From positions 1-9,147 of the forward strand of contig CAXUEX010000115.1 in the NCBI GenBank assembly GCA_964250215.1: a stretch of DNA of 9,147 nucleotides. Direction: 5' to 3'. Shown one piece after another: positions 1 to 6,410 of the stretch (its first letter is position 1; every line of letters starts with the position of its first letter). This DNA comes from DAIDJM01 sp964250215 (GTDB lineage Bacteria; Pseudomonadota; Alphaproteobacteria; Acetobacterales; Acetobacteraceae). A model generated the notes under the pieces. The model saw only the letters and a list, made by a program, of their open reading frames with translations. It was not told the DNA's origin and searched no databases. Made by a program: the position numbers and the translations under genes.

Positions 1-391
1 CGAGGCGCTGGCCGGTTCGGGCACGCGGTTCGCGGCGGTGACGGCGCTGGAGGTTATCGAGCATGTGGCGGACCAGGCGGCGTTCGTGCGCACGCTGGGC
101 GGATTGCTGGTGCCGGGGGGGCGGCTGTTCGTATCGACGCTGAACCGCACGCTGCGCTCGCTGGCGGTGGCGAAGATCGGCGCGGAGTATGTGGCGCGGC
201 TGCTGCCGGCGGGGACGCACGATTGGCGGCGGTTCGTGCCGCCGGAGGCGCTGGCGGCGCACGGGCGCGCGGCGGGGCTGCGGCTGGTGGGCATGTCGGG
301 GATGGAAATGCGGCCGGGGAGCGGCGGCTGGCGGGAGACGCGGGATGTTTCGATCAACTACATCGCGGCGTTCGAACGGCCAGAGGCATAA
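1..391 (+). CDS. ubiG: Ubiquinone biosynthesis O-methyltransferase UbiG, C-terminal part (5' end outside window)
   Basis: UbiG is a class I SAM-dependent methyltransferase that carries out the two O-methylation steps of ubiquinone synthesis, in the cytoplasm at the inner membrane. The reading frame is open from base 2 and ends at TAA 389-391, giving about 129 residues. Visible family signatures are ALEVIEHV just after the missing SAM-binding core, LVPGGRLFVSTLNRT, then GAEYVARLLPAGTHDWRRF, which closely parallels the GAEY...PKGTHD...F stretch of E. coli UbiG. The C-terminal DVSINYIAAF matches the usual DVNYM ending. The glycine-rich SAM motif I lies upstream of the window. The gene converges on the minus-strand gene at 455-1540, and the hairpin between them is oriented mainly for that neighbour. 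Identity is secure from these motifs; the N-terminus cannot be judged. Confidence 0.93.
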   Translation, partial: EALAGSGTRFAAVTALEVIEHVADQAAFVRTLGGLLVPGGRLFVSTLNRTLRSLAVAKIGAEYVARLLPAGTHDWRRFVPPEALAAHGRAAGLRLVGMSGMEMRPGSGGWRETRDVSINYIAAFERPEA

Positions 392-403
392 GAAAATCGG
401 GGC

Positions 404-434
404 AAAAAAAACCGGGGCCTTTCGACCCCGGTTT
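404..434 (-). terminator. Rho-independent terminator of the minus-strand secreted-protein gene
   Basis: A perfect 9-bp stem, AAACCGGGG (409-417) with CCCCGGTTT (426-434), encloses an 8-base loop. A run of eight A on the + strand (404-411) overlaps the stem edge. Read on the minus strand this is a GC-rich hairpin followed by eight T, starting about 20 bases after the stop codon at 455-457. On the + strand only TTT within the stem follows, so termination of ubiG here, 12 bases after its stop at 391, would be weak. Confidence 0.9.
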
Positions 435-454
435 GCAGAAGAACGCGAACGCGA

Positions 455-1540
455 TCAGCCGCCGTTCTGGCAGACGCTGAATTTGTGGCCCTGGAAGGAC
501 TGGTTGTAGGGGATCGACGTGCTGGCGGGCGCGCCGAAATAGGTCGGCATCGTCAAGTCCTGGAGATGCCAGACCATGCCGTTGAGCGTGTAATTGTAGT
601 CGCCGTAATTCGCATCGACTTCGAGCGGATCGCCGACCTCGTAGATCTGGTTGTGGTTGCCTTGCGTGGAGCAAAGCGACGGGATGCTCGAGTTGTTGGT
701 GAGCGGATCGTCCACCCACTCGCCCACTTCGTGGCTGAGCGCCGATACGTCCTGGCTGAAGGCGAGCGTCTTGCCCGGATTGCTGATGTAGGTGAACTGC
801 GAATAGGCCTGCGTGCCGGTGTAGGAGTGGTAGCCGCCGATGCAGCAGCCACTGGTGCCGCTGTTGCCGGACAGATACGTTTGCGTGGTGATGAAGATCG
901 GCAGCGAGTTCGCCGGGATTTTCAGCGTCTTCAGCAGGCTGTTGGCGATCGGATCGAACCAGTTGATGTTGGCGATGATCACGTTGACGCCGAACGCCTT
1001 GGCCGTGGTGCCTTCGTTGGCGGGCACCGTGAGGCTCTGCACGGCTTCGACCGTGGGGGTGCCGAGCAGCACATGGTAGCCGGTGTGCTTCTTCACCTGG
1101 CCCCAGAGATTGGCGCGCTGGAAGGCATCTTCGTACTGCGTGTTGCCGACATCCGTGCCGCCCTGGTTATAGTCGATCCCGGCGTTGAAGATGGGGCTGG
1201 CGAGCGTGTTCTGCACCGGCGACTTGCCGGTGTAGTCGGCGACCGTCGGGTCTTCGGTGGTGGTGCTGTAGGTGAGCTTGATCGGAATGAGGTAGATCGG
1301 CGTGGTGGTGGAAACTCCGGTCTGCGGCGGCCGGCCGACGAAGATGGCGTGGTACATCGAGCCGCTATAGGTCCACTTGAAGTTCCACGTGGGCAGCTTG
1401 CCAAGGGGATGGACGGCATCGACGGGTTCGTGCCGGTTGATGCCGTGCACGAACATGGGCCGCATGCCCTGGTCGGCCGCCATGGCGGCTGACGCGATAC
1501 CGGCGAGTGCCACACCCGCATAAAGTGCAATCCTGGACAT
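455..1540 (-). CDS. Secreted protein of unknown function with HEVGE motif (possible metal-dependent hydrolase)
   Basis: The product is 361 residues from ATG at 1540. An in-frame ATG at 1675 would add 45 residues rich in basic amino acids, but the 1540 start has GGAG five bases upstream and opens directly onto a signal peptide: MSRIA, a hydrophobic stretch to about residue 19, and a likely signal peptidase I site after AMA (residue 21). The mature part is rich in Ser, Thr, Asn, Gly and Tyr and has four cysteines (a CC pair, SLCS and SVCQ), suggesting disulfides. H270, E271 and E274 form HEVGE within LSHEVGEWVDDP, and E301-E307 reads EVGDPLE. This order (HExxE...DDP, then E-x-GD) recalls extracellular proteins I remember from acidophilic soil bacteria and, more loosely, the HE...TDP...E-x-D arrangement in EXORDIUM-like proteins. 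There is no HExxH, so protease activity is only a guess. The gene is monocistronic, with a strong terminator, and divergent from kdp. Confidence 0.8.
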   Translation of the reverse strand: MSRIALYAGVALAGIASAAMAADQGMRPMFVHGINRHEPVDAVHPLGKLPTWNFKWTYSGSMYHAIFVGRPPQTGVSTTTPIYLIPIKLTYSTTTEDPTVADYTGKSPVQNTLASPIFNAGIDYNQGGTDVGNTQYEDAFQRANLWGQVKKHTGYHVLLGTPTVEAVQSLTVPANEGTTAKAFGVNVIIANINWFDPIANSLLKTLKIPANSLPIFITTQTYLSGNSGTSGCCIGGYHSYTGTQAYSQFTYISNPGKTLAFSQDVSALSHEVGEWVDDPLTNNSSIPSLCSTQGNHNQIYEVGDPLEVDANYGDYNYTLNGMVWHLQDLTMPTYFGAPASTSIPYNQSFQGHKFSVCQNGG

Positions 1541-1757
1541 AATCGCTCCAATTGACGTTTTAGCCCCATTACCGGGCATGGCGCGGAACCTGCCGAAAAC
1601 ATGCCGGCGGTGCAAGGGGTGGGATGGCGATTTCTGCCGGGCACGTTTCGGCGGGCGGTAGTTAAGGGTTGCCATATACGTGAAGCGGCGCGCCCAATCG
1701 ATATGGCGCTTTTATGCGGCGGCGGCCACATCCGGTTGCGGTTTCGGAGCGGCCGGA
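1541..1757. promoter_or_regulatory. Divergent intergenic region between the secreted-protein gene and the kdp operon
   Basis: These 217 bases must carry promoters for both directions, but no good sigma70 -35/-10 pair was found by eye on either strand. The clearest structure is an inverted repeat, GCCATAT (1671-1677) and ATATGGC (1701-1707), with a 23-base spacer. It sits in a locally AT-richer patch about 50-85 bases before the first + strand ORF, where a KdpE or other regulator operator could lie. TTTTAT at 1710-1715 is a poor -10-like match with no -35 partner. GGAG at 1746-1749 is the ribosome binding site for the small ORF at 1758. The secreted gene's ribosome binding site lies just inside the left edge. 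Confidence 0.4.
1671..1707. repeat. Inverted repeat, candidate operator upstream of kdp
   Basis: The 7-base arms GCCATAT and ATATGGC are exact reverse complements with centres 30 bases (about three helical turns) apart, so both would face the same side of the DNA. Binding by KdpE is inference from position only; the arms do not clearly match a KdpE site I know. Confidence 0.4.
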
Positions 1758-1841
1758 ATGATGGATGCGGTGGTTGTGGTGCTGGGCACGGGGGCCATTC
1801 TGATGATGGCGGCCTACGCCGAATTGTGCGCGCGGATCTGA
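1758..1841 (+). CDS. 27-residue hydrophobic micropeptide, first ORF of the kdp operon
   Basis: ATG at 1758 (a second in-frame ATG follows at 1761) runs to TGA 1839-1841. GGAG at 1746-1749 lies eight bases before the first ATG. The peptide starts MMDAVVVV, continues with an uninterrupted hydrophobic stretch through GAILMMAAYA (about residues 4-20) and ends ELCARI, so a single membrane span with a short positively charged tail, probably facing the cytoplasm. Its stop overlaps the kdpF start in TGATG, which suggests coupled translation. I do not know a gene name. I recall similar tiny membrane ORFs with a C-x-R ending before kdpF in other bacteria, but could not check this. A role as an extra Kdp subunit, or simply as a leader that feeds ribosomes into kdpF, are both possible. 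Confidence 0.6.
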   Translation: MMDAVVVVLGTGAILMMAAYAELCARI

Positions 1842-1927
1842 TGCTGGACCTGATTATCGGCGCCGGCGTTTCCGGGCTGCTGCTGATCTACCTCGTTTGG
1901 GCGCTGGTGCGGCCCGAGGATTTCTGA
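1841..1927 (+). CDS. kdpF: Potassium-transporting ATPase small subunit KdpF
   Basis: A 28-residue peptide beginning MLDLIIGAG with one membrane span (about residues 3-23) and ending ALVRPEDF, the typical KdpF tail pattern of R/K-P-E-x-F. In E. coli, KdpF is a 29-residue membrane peptide that stabilises the KdpABC complex. The start at 1841 shares its A with the TGA of the preceding micropeptide; there is no strong ribosome binding site of its own (only a GGA-like stretch), consistent with coupled translation. kdpA follows after 14 bases. It is too short for most gene finders and easily missed, but position and tail make the call firm. Confidence 0.9.
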   Translation: MLDLIIGAGVSGLLLIYLVWALVRPEDF

Positions 1928-1941
1928 AGGAAACCTGAACC

Positions 1942-3651
1942 ATGACCTGGAACGGCTCGGCGCAGATCGCGCTGGTGCTGCTGCTGGTGTTTGTCTCGGC
2001 CCTTCCGGTCGGGCGGTACATGGCGGCGGTTTTCGAGGGCAGGCGCACCTGGCTTTCGCCGGTGCTTTCGCCGGCGGAGCGGGGCTTCTACTGGCTGGCG
2101 GGCGTGAACCCGGCCCGCGGCATGGGGTGGAAGGAATATGTGTTCGCGCTGATCCTGATCAACGCGCTGCACTTTCTGCTGCTTTACGCGATATTGCGCC
2201 TGCAATACTACTTGCCGTGGAATCCGCAGGGCATTGCCGGCATGTCGCCGCGGCTGGCGTTCAACACGGCCGCCAGTTTTGTGACCAACACGAATTGGCA
2301 GGCCTATTCGCCGGAAAGCCAGATTTCCTACGGCGCGCAGATGCTGGGGCTGACGGTGCACAATTACATGTCGGCCGCGACCGGCATTGCCGCGGCCGTG
2401 GCTGTGGTGCGCGCGTTCGTCGGCGGCGGGTTGAAAACGCTCGGCAATTTCTGGGCGGATCTGACGCGCTGTTCGCTGTATCTGCTGCTGCCGATCGGCA
2501 TTGTGGCGGCGGTGCTGCTGCTGGTTTCCGGTGTGCCGCAGACGCTTTCGGGCTACGCGAGTGCCAGCACGATCGATGGCGCCAGCCAGACAATCGCGCT
2601 GGGGCCAGTGGCGTTCCAGGAGGCGATCAAGGAGCTGGGCACAAACGGCGGCGGCTTCTTCAACGCGAATTCGGCGCATCCGTTCGAGAACCCGACGGCG
2701 CTGACGAATATTCTGGAGAACTGGCTGGACCTGCTGATCCCGTTCTCGCTGGCGATCATGCTGGGGCGCATGGTGCGCGATCCGAAGCAGGGACGGGCGC
2801 TGTTCGCGGTGATGGCCGTGGTGCTGACGCTTGGCGCGTTCGGCGCTTATGCGGCCGAGGCGGGCGGCAATCCGCTGCTGGCCCATGCCGGCGTGAGCCC
2901 GGCGATGGGCAACATGGAAGGCAAGGAAGTGCGCTTCGGCGCGGCGCTTTCCTCTGTGTTCAACGTGAGCGCCACCGGCACCTCGACCGGCGCGGTGGAT
3001 AGTTTCACCGACAGCTACATGCCGCTGGGCGGATTGGTGCCGATGTTCCTGATGCAGTTGGGCGAGGTGACGCCGGGCGGCGTGGGTTCAGGGCTGTACA
3101 CGATCGTGGTGTTCGCGCTGCTTTCGGTGTTCGTCGCCGGGCTGATGGTCGGGCGGACCCCGGAATATCTCGGCAAGAAGGTGCAGGCGAAGGAGATCAA
3201 GCTGGCGATGCTGGCGGTGCTGGTGCTGACGGTGTTCATTCTGTGCGGCGCGGGCATTTCGCTGGCGTTGCCGAACGGGGTTTCCTCGCTCTCCAATGCC
3301 GGGCCGCATGGGCTTTCCGAGATGCTGTATGCCTGGACGTCGGCGACCGAAAATAACGGCAGCGCGATGGCGGGGCTTACCGCGGACACGCCGCTGCTGG
3401 ATTACGGCCAGGGGGCGGCGATGATTTTCGGCCGGTTCGCCTTCATGGTGCCGGTGCTGGCGATTGCCGGATCGTTGGCGGAAAAGCCGAAGCTGCCGGC
3501 GAGTGCGGGGACGTTCCCGACGACGGGGCCGCTTTTTGTGGGGCTGATGATCGGGGTGATCATCATTCTGGGTGGTTTGCAGTTCATGCCGGCCGATGCG
3601 CTAGGTCCGCTTGCGGAACACTTTGTCATGCTGGCCGGCAAGACGTTCTAG
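1942..3651 (+). CDS. kdpA: Potassium-transporting ATPase potassium-binding subunit KdpA
   Basis: KdpA is the K+-selective subunit of KdpFABC in the inner membrane, built like four fused channel repeats. At 569 residues it is slightly longer than E. coli KdpA (557). All four selectivity-filter regions are visible: TNTNWQAYS (from residue 115), GTNGGGFFNANSAHPFENP (from 233), ATGTSTGAV (from 344) and TSATENNGSAMAG (from 466). The glycines of filter II are intact. About ten hydrophobic segments run from the N-terminus (about 8-27) to the C-terminal GLMIGVIIILGGLQF. The start has AAGGA at 1927-1931, ten bases upstream, overlapping the kdpF stop. A 100-base gap with hairpins separates it from kdpB, which is unusual for this operon. 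Identification is secure. Confidence 0.98.
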   Translation: MTWNGSAQIALVLLLVFVSALPVGRYMAAVFEGRRTWLSPVLSPAERGFYWLAGVNPARGMGWKEYVFALILINALHFLLLYAILRLQYYLPWNPQGIAGMSPRLAFNTAASFVTNTNWQAYSPESQISYGAQMLGLTVHNYMSAATGIAAAVAVVRAFVGGGLKTLGNFWADLTRCSLYLLLPIGIVAAVLLLVSGVPQTLSGYASASTIDGASQTIALGPVAFQEAIKELGTNGGGFFNANSAHPFENPTALTNILENWLDLLIPFSLAIMLGRMVRDPKQGRALFAVMAVVLTLGAFGAYAAEAGGNPLLAHAGVSPAMGNMEGKEVRFGAALSSVFNVSATGTSTGAVDSFTDSYMPLGGLVPMFLMQLGEVTPGGVGSGLYTIVVFALLSVFVAGLMVGRTPEYLGKKVQAKEIKLAMLAVLVLTVFILCGAGISLALPNGVSSLSNAGPHGLSEMLYAWTSATENNGSAMAGLTADTPLLDYGQGAAMIFGRFAFMVPVLAIAGSLAEKPKLPASAGTFPTTGPLFVGLMIGVIIILGGLQFMPADALGPLAEHFVMLAGKTF

Positions 3652-3664
3652 AGAAATGGGGTGT

Positions 3665-3706
3665 GGGGCCGTCGTGCCGCAGGCATGCCTCCGGCGTGAC
3701 GGCCCC
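3665..3706. repeat. Long imperfect hairpin in the kdpA-kdpB gap
   Basis: The 42 bases are symmetric about 3685.5. GGGGCCGTC (3665-3673) pairs with GACGGCCCC (3698-3706), two G-T wobbles follow, then GCCG (3676-3679) with CGGC (3692-3695), one C-C mismatch, and the perfect palindrome AGGCATGCCT (3681-3690) at the tip. It begins 13 bases after the kdpA stop. No T-tract follows on the + strand, so it is not a classical terminator. It could slow RNA decay or modulate expression between kdpA and kdpB. Confidence 0.75.
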
Positions 3707-3733
3707 CAGCGGGTCCAGGGCGGAGCCCTGGCC
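3702..3733 (-). repeat. GC-rich palindromic repeat, copy 1 (inverted relative to copy 2)
   Basis: The core stem is CCAGGGC (3715-3721), loop GGA, GCCCTGG (3725-3731). Read on the minus strand, it aligns with the segment at the kdpC-kdpD junction: both have CAGGG, then CTCCGCCC, then TG, ACC and, after a few bases, TGGGGGC. This suggests two members of one dispersed repeat family in opposite orientation. It lies between the long hairpin and the kdpB ribosome binding site. Confidence 0.65.
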
Positions 3734-3751
3734 TTCCTTGGAGTTTCGTAG

Positions 3752-5785
3752 ATGGCGCAAGCAGAAACGATCAGCCTGTTCAACGGCCGCATCCTGGCGC
3801 GGGCAACCGGCGACAGCTTCCTGAAACTCAACCCGATTACGCTGGCGCGCAATCCGGTGATCTTCGTGACCGAGATCGTGGCCGCGCTCACCACGTTCAT
3901 CGGCGTGGAAGCGCTGGTGCGCGGCACGCCGGCGACATTTCCGCTCGCCATTGCGGCCTGGCTGTGGCTGACGGTGCTGTTCGCGACGTTTGCCGAGGCG
4001 GTGGCCGAAGGGCGCGGGCGGGCAAGGGCCGAGAGCTTGCGGCGTGCGCGCACCGATACGATGGCGAAAGTGCTGGTGAACCCGCGCGACCGTGCGCTGT
4101 TCAAGCCGACACCGGCGCCGGAATTGCGCGCCGGCACGCTGGTGCTGGTGGAAGCCGGCGACTTGATGCCCTCCGATGGCGAGATCGTGGAGGGGGTGGC
4201 GAGCGTGAACGAAAGCGCGATCACCGGCGAATCGGCGCCGGTGATCCGCGAAGCCGGCGGCGACCGCAGCGCGGTGACCGGCGGCACGCTGGTGGTTTCC
4301 GACTGGCTCGTGGTGCGCATCACCGCGGAACCGGGCAACACGTTCATCGACCGCATGATCAAGCTGGTGGAAGGCGCGGAGCGGCGGAAGACGCCGAACG
4401 AGATCGCGCTGGATATTTTGCTTGCCGGGCTGACGATCATTTTCCTCGTCGCGGTTGTTACGCTGGTGGGGTTTGCCGGGTATTCCAGCACGCCGCTGGG
4501 GATTCCGGTGCTGGCGGCGCTGCTGGTGACGCTGATCCCGACGACGATCGGCGGCTTGCTTTCGGCGATCGGCATTGCCGGCATGGACCGTCTGGTGCGT
4601 TTCAACGTGGTGGCGACATCGGGCCGGGCGGTGGAGGCGGCGGGCGACGTGGATGCGCTGTTGCTGGACAAGACCGGCACGATCACGTTCGGCAACCGGA
4701 TGGCCGCGGGGCTGTATCCGGTGCCGGGCGTGACCGAGCGCGACCTGGCGGAGGCGGCGGTGCTGGCGAGTTTGGGCGACGACACGCCGGAGGGTCGATC
4801 CATCCTTTCGTTCGTGCGCGACCGGCATGGGTTCAGCGCGGAGCGGCCGGCGAATGCCACGGTGGTTCCGTTCACGGCGCAGACGCGCGTTTCCGGGCTG
4901 GATCATGGCGGGCGTGCATGGCGCAAGGGCGCGGTGGACAGCATTCTGAAACAAATCGGCGGCGGCGCGCCGGCGGCGTTCACGCAGTCGGTGGATCGGG
5001 TGGCCCGAGCCGGCAGCACGCCGCTGGCGGTGACTGCGGACGGGCGTCTGCTGGGGCTGATCGAGCTGAAGGATATCGTGAAGCCCGGCATCCGCGATCG
5101 TTTCGCCGAGCTGCGCCGGATGGGCATCCGCACGGTGATGGTGACGGGCGACAACCGCATTACCGCCGCCGCGATCGCGACCGAGGCGGGGGTGGACGAT
5201 TTCATTGCCGAAGCGACGCCGCAGGACAAGCTGGACTACATCCGTCGGGTGCAGGCCGAAGGGCGACTGGTGGCGATGTGCGGCGATGGCACGAACGATG
5301 CGCCGGCGCTGGCGCAGGCGGATGTGGGCGTGGCGATGCAGACCGGCACGCAGGCGGCGCGCGAGGCCGGCAACATGGTCGATCTCGACAGCGATCCCAC
5401 CAAGCTCATCGAGATCGTGGAAATCGGCAAGCAATTGCTGATCACGCGCGGCGCGCTGACCACGTTCAGCATCGCCAACGACATCAGCAAGTATTTCGCG
5501 ATCCTGCCGGCGATCTTCGTGGCCACCTATCCGGAGCTTTCGGCGCTGAACATCATGCGGCTTTCCACGCCACAGAGTGCCATCATGTCGGCGGTGATCT
5601 TCAATGCGATCATCATCGTGCTGCTGGTGCCGCTCGCCTTGCGGGGCGTGAAGTTCCGCGCCGTGGGGGCGGCCGCGCTGCTGCGGCGCAATTTGCTGAT
5701 CTATGGCGTGGGCGGGATCGTGGCCCCGTTCATCGGCATCAAGGCGATCGACCTGGTGCTGACCGCGTTGCACATCTTTGCTTGA
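3752..5785 (+). CDS. kdpB: Potassium-transporting P-type ATPase subunit KdpB
   Basis: KdpB is the P-type (type IA) ATPase that hydrolyses ATP to drive K+ uptake through KdpA. At 677 residues it nearly matches the E. coli length (682). Landmarks in order: membrane segments at about 30-80, TGES at 158-161 in the actuator domain (S161 corresponds to the inhibitory phosphorylation site Ser162 of E. coli), membrane segments around 220-275 with LIPTTIGGLLSAIGIAGMDR, the phosphorylation motif DKTGT with D306 (E. coli D307), RKGA in the nucleotide-binding domain, TGDN, GDGTNDAP at 511-518, and C-terminal membrane segments. GGAG at 3740-3743 lies eight bases before the ATG. Ten bases separate its stop from kdpC. 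All catalytic residues are present, so it should be active. Confidence 0.98.
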   Translation: MAQAETISLFNGRILARATGDSFLKLNPITLARNPVIFVTEIVAALTTFIGVEALVRGTPATFPLAIAAWLWLTVLFATFAEAVAEGRGRARAESLRRARTDTMAKVLVNPRDRALFKPTPAPELRAGTLVLVEAGDLMPSDGEIVEGVASVNESAITGESAPVIREAGGDRSAVTGGTLVVSDWLVVRITAEPGNTFIDRMIKLVEGAERRKTPNEIALDILLAGLTIIFLVAVVTLVGFAGYSSTPLGIPVLAALLVTLIPTTIGGLLSAIGIAGMDRLVRFNVVATSGRAVEAAGDVDALLLDKTGTITFGNRMAAGLYPVPGVTERDLAEAAVLASLGDDTPEGRSILSFVRDRHGFSAERPANATVVPFTAQTRVSGLDHGGRAWRKGAVDSILKQIGGGAPAAFTQSVDRVARAGSTPLAVTADGRLLGLIELKDIVKPGIRDRFAELRRMGIRTVMVTGDNRITAAAIATEAGVDDFIAEATPQDKLDYIRRVQAEGRLVAMCGDGTNDAPALAQADVGVAMQTGTQAAREAGNMVDLDSDPTKLIEIVEIGKQLLITRGALTTFSIANDISKYFAILPAIFVATYPELSALNIMRLSTPQSAIMSAVIFNAIIIVLLVPLALRGVKFRAVGAAALLRRNLLIYGVGGIVAPFIGIKAIDLVLTALHIFA

Positions 5786-5795
5786 GGATACGGCG

Positions 5796-6410
5796 ATGTT
5801 AAAACAACTGCGGCCAGCGATCGTGCTGATCGTGATCTTCACCGCGCTGACGGGCGTTGCGTTTCCGCTGGCCTTCACGGCGGTGGGCGGTGCGCTGCTG
5901 CCGTTCCAGGCTGGCGGCAGCTTGATCGTGCGCGGCGGCAAGGTGATTGGCTCGGCGATCATCGGACAGAATTTCACGAGCGACAAATACTTCCACGGCC
6001 GGCCATCGGCGCTGATGGGTGCCGATCCGAAAAATCCCAGCAAGCAGGTTCCCACACCCTACGATGCGAGCGAGTCGGGCGCTTCGAACCTGGCGCCGAC
6101 ATCCAAATCGCTCGTGGATCGTGTCACGGGCGATGTGAAGGCTTATGGCAGCCACGATGTGCCGGCGGACGCGGTGACGAGTTCGGGCTCGGGTCTCGAT
6201 CCGGATATTTCGCCCCAGACGGCGGCGCTGCAGGTGGCGCGGGTGGCGAAGGCGCGGCACCTGGCGGAACCGGACGTGCAGCGCGTGGTGGATGCGCATA
6301 CCGATGGGCGGTATCTTGGCTTTTTAGGCGAGAAGCGGGTGAACGTTCTGCAATTGAACCTCGCACTGGATGGCGAGCACGAAACTCTCGCGCAAAATCC
6401 CGCCAAATGA
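5796..6410 (+). CDS. kdpC: Potassium-transporting ATPase subunit KdpC
   Basis: KdpC is the single-span accessory subunit of the Kdp complex; its large domain is periplasmic and stabilises the pump. The 204-residue product starts MLKQLRPA, the usual KdpC opening, with GAGGA at 5784-5788 seven bases before the ATG; a TTG at 5778 would add six residues but has no such support. One membrane segment lies at about 8-30. Family motifs follow: GSAIIGQNF, GRPSA, SGASNLAPTS, then DAVTSSGSGLDPDIS and QVARVAKAR. It is slightly longer than E. coli KdpC (190). The stop TGA overlaps the kdpD ATG in ATGA at 6407-6410. Confidence 0.97.
   Translation: MLKQLRPAIVLIVIFTALTGVAFPLAFTAVGGALLPFQAGGSLIVRGGKVIGSAIIGQNFTSDKYFHGRPSALMGADPKNPSKQVPTPYDASESGASNLAPTSKSLVDRVTGDVKAYGSHDVPADAVTSSGSGLDPDISPQTAALQVARVAKARHLAEPDVQRVVDAHTDGRYLGFLGEKRVNVLQLNLALDGEHETLAQNPAK

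Noticed and set aside
485..1492. 335-codon + strand open frame opposite the secreted-protein gene
   Set aside because: The minus-strand frame has a signal peptide, a ribosome binding site, paired cysteines and a terminator; the + strand frame has only Arg/Val/Gly-rich shadow composition.
1541..1675. N-terminal extension of the secreted protein from ATG at 1675
   Set aside because: It would place 45 basic residues before a normal signal peptide; the ATG at 1540 has a well-placed GGAG and starts the signal peptide directly.
1660..1716. sigma70-like promoter elements (TTGCCA and TTTTAT on +, TATATG on -)
   Set aside because: No pair has acceptable hexamers with a 16-18 base spacer, so no promoter is called.
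3665..3733. Rho-independent terminator between kdpA and kdpB
   Set aside because: The hairpins are strong but no T-tract follows either on the + strand; premature termination would cut off the essential kdpB and kdpC.
3626..6055. Long antisense open frame (about 809 codons) opposite kdpB
   Set aside because: Same low-information Arg/His/Gln-rich composition; it spans the kdpA-kdpB gap and parts of two genes, and no ribosome binding site or domain supports it.
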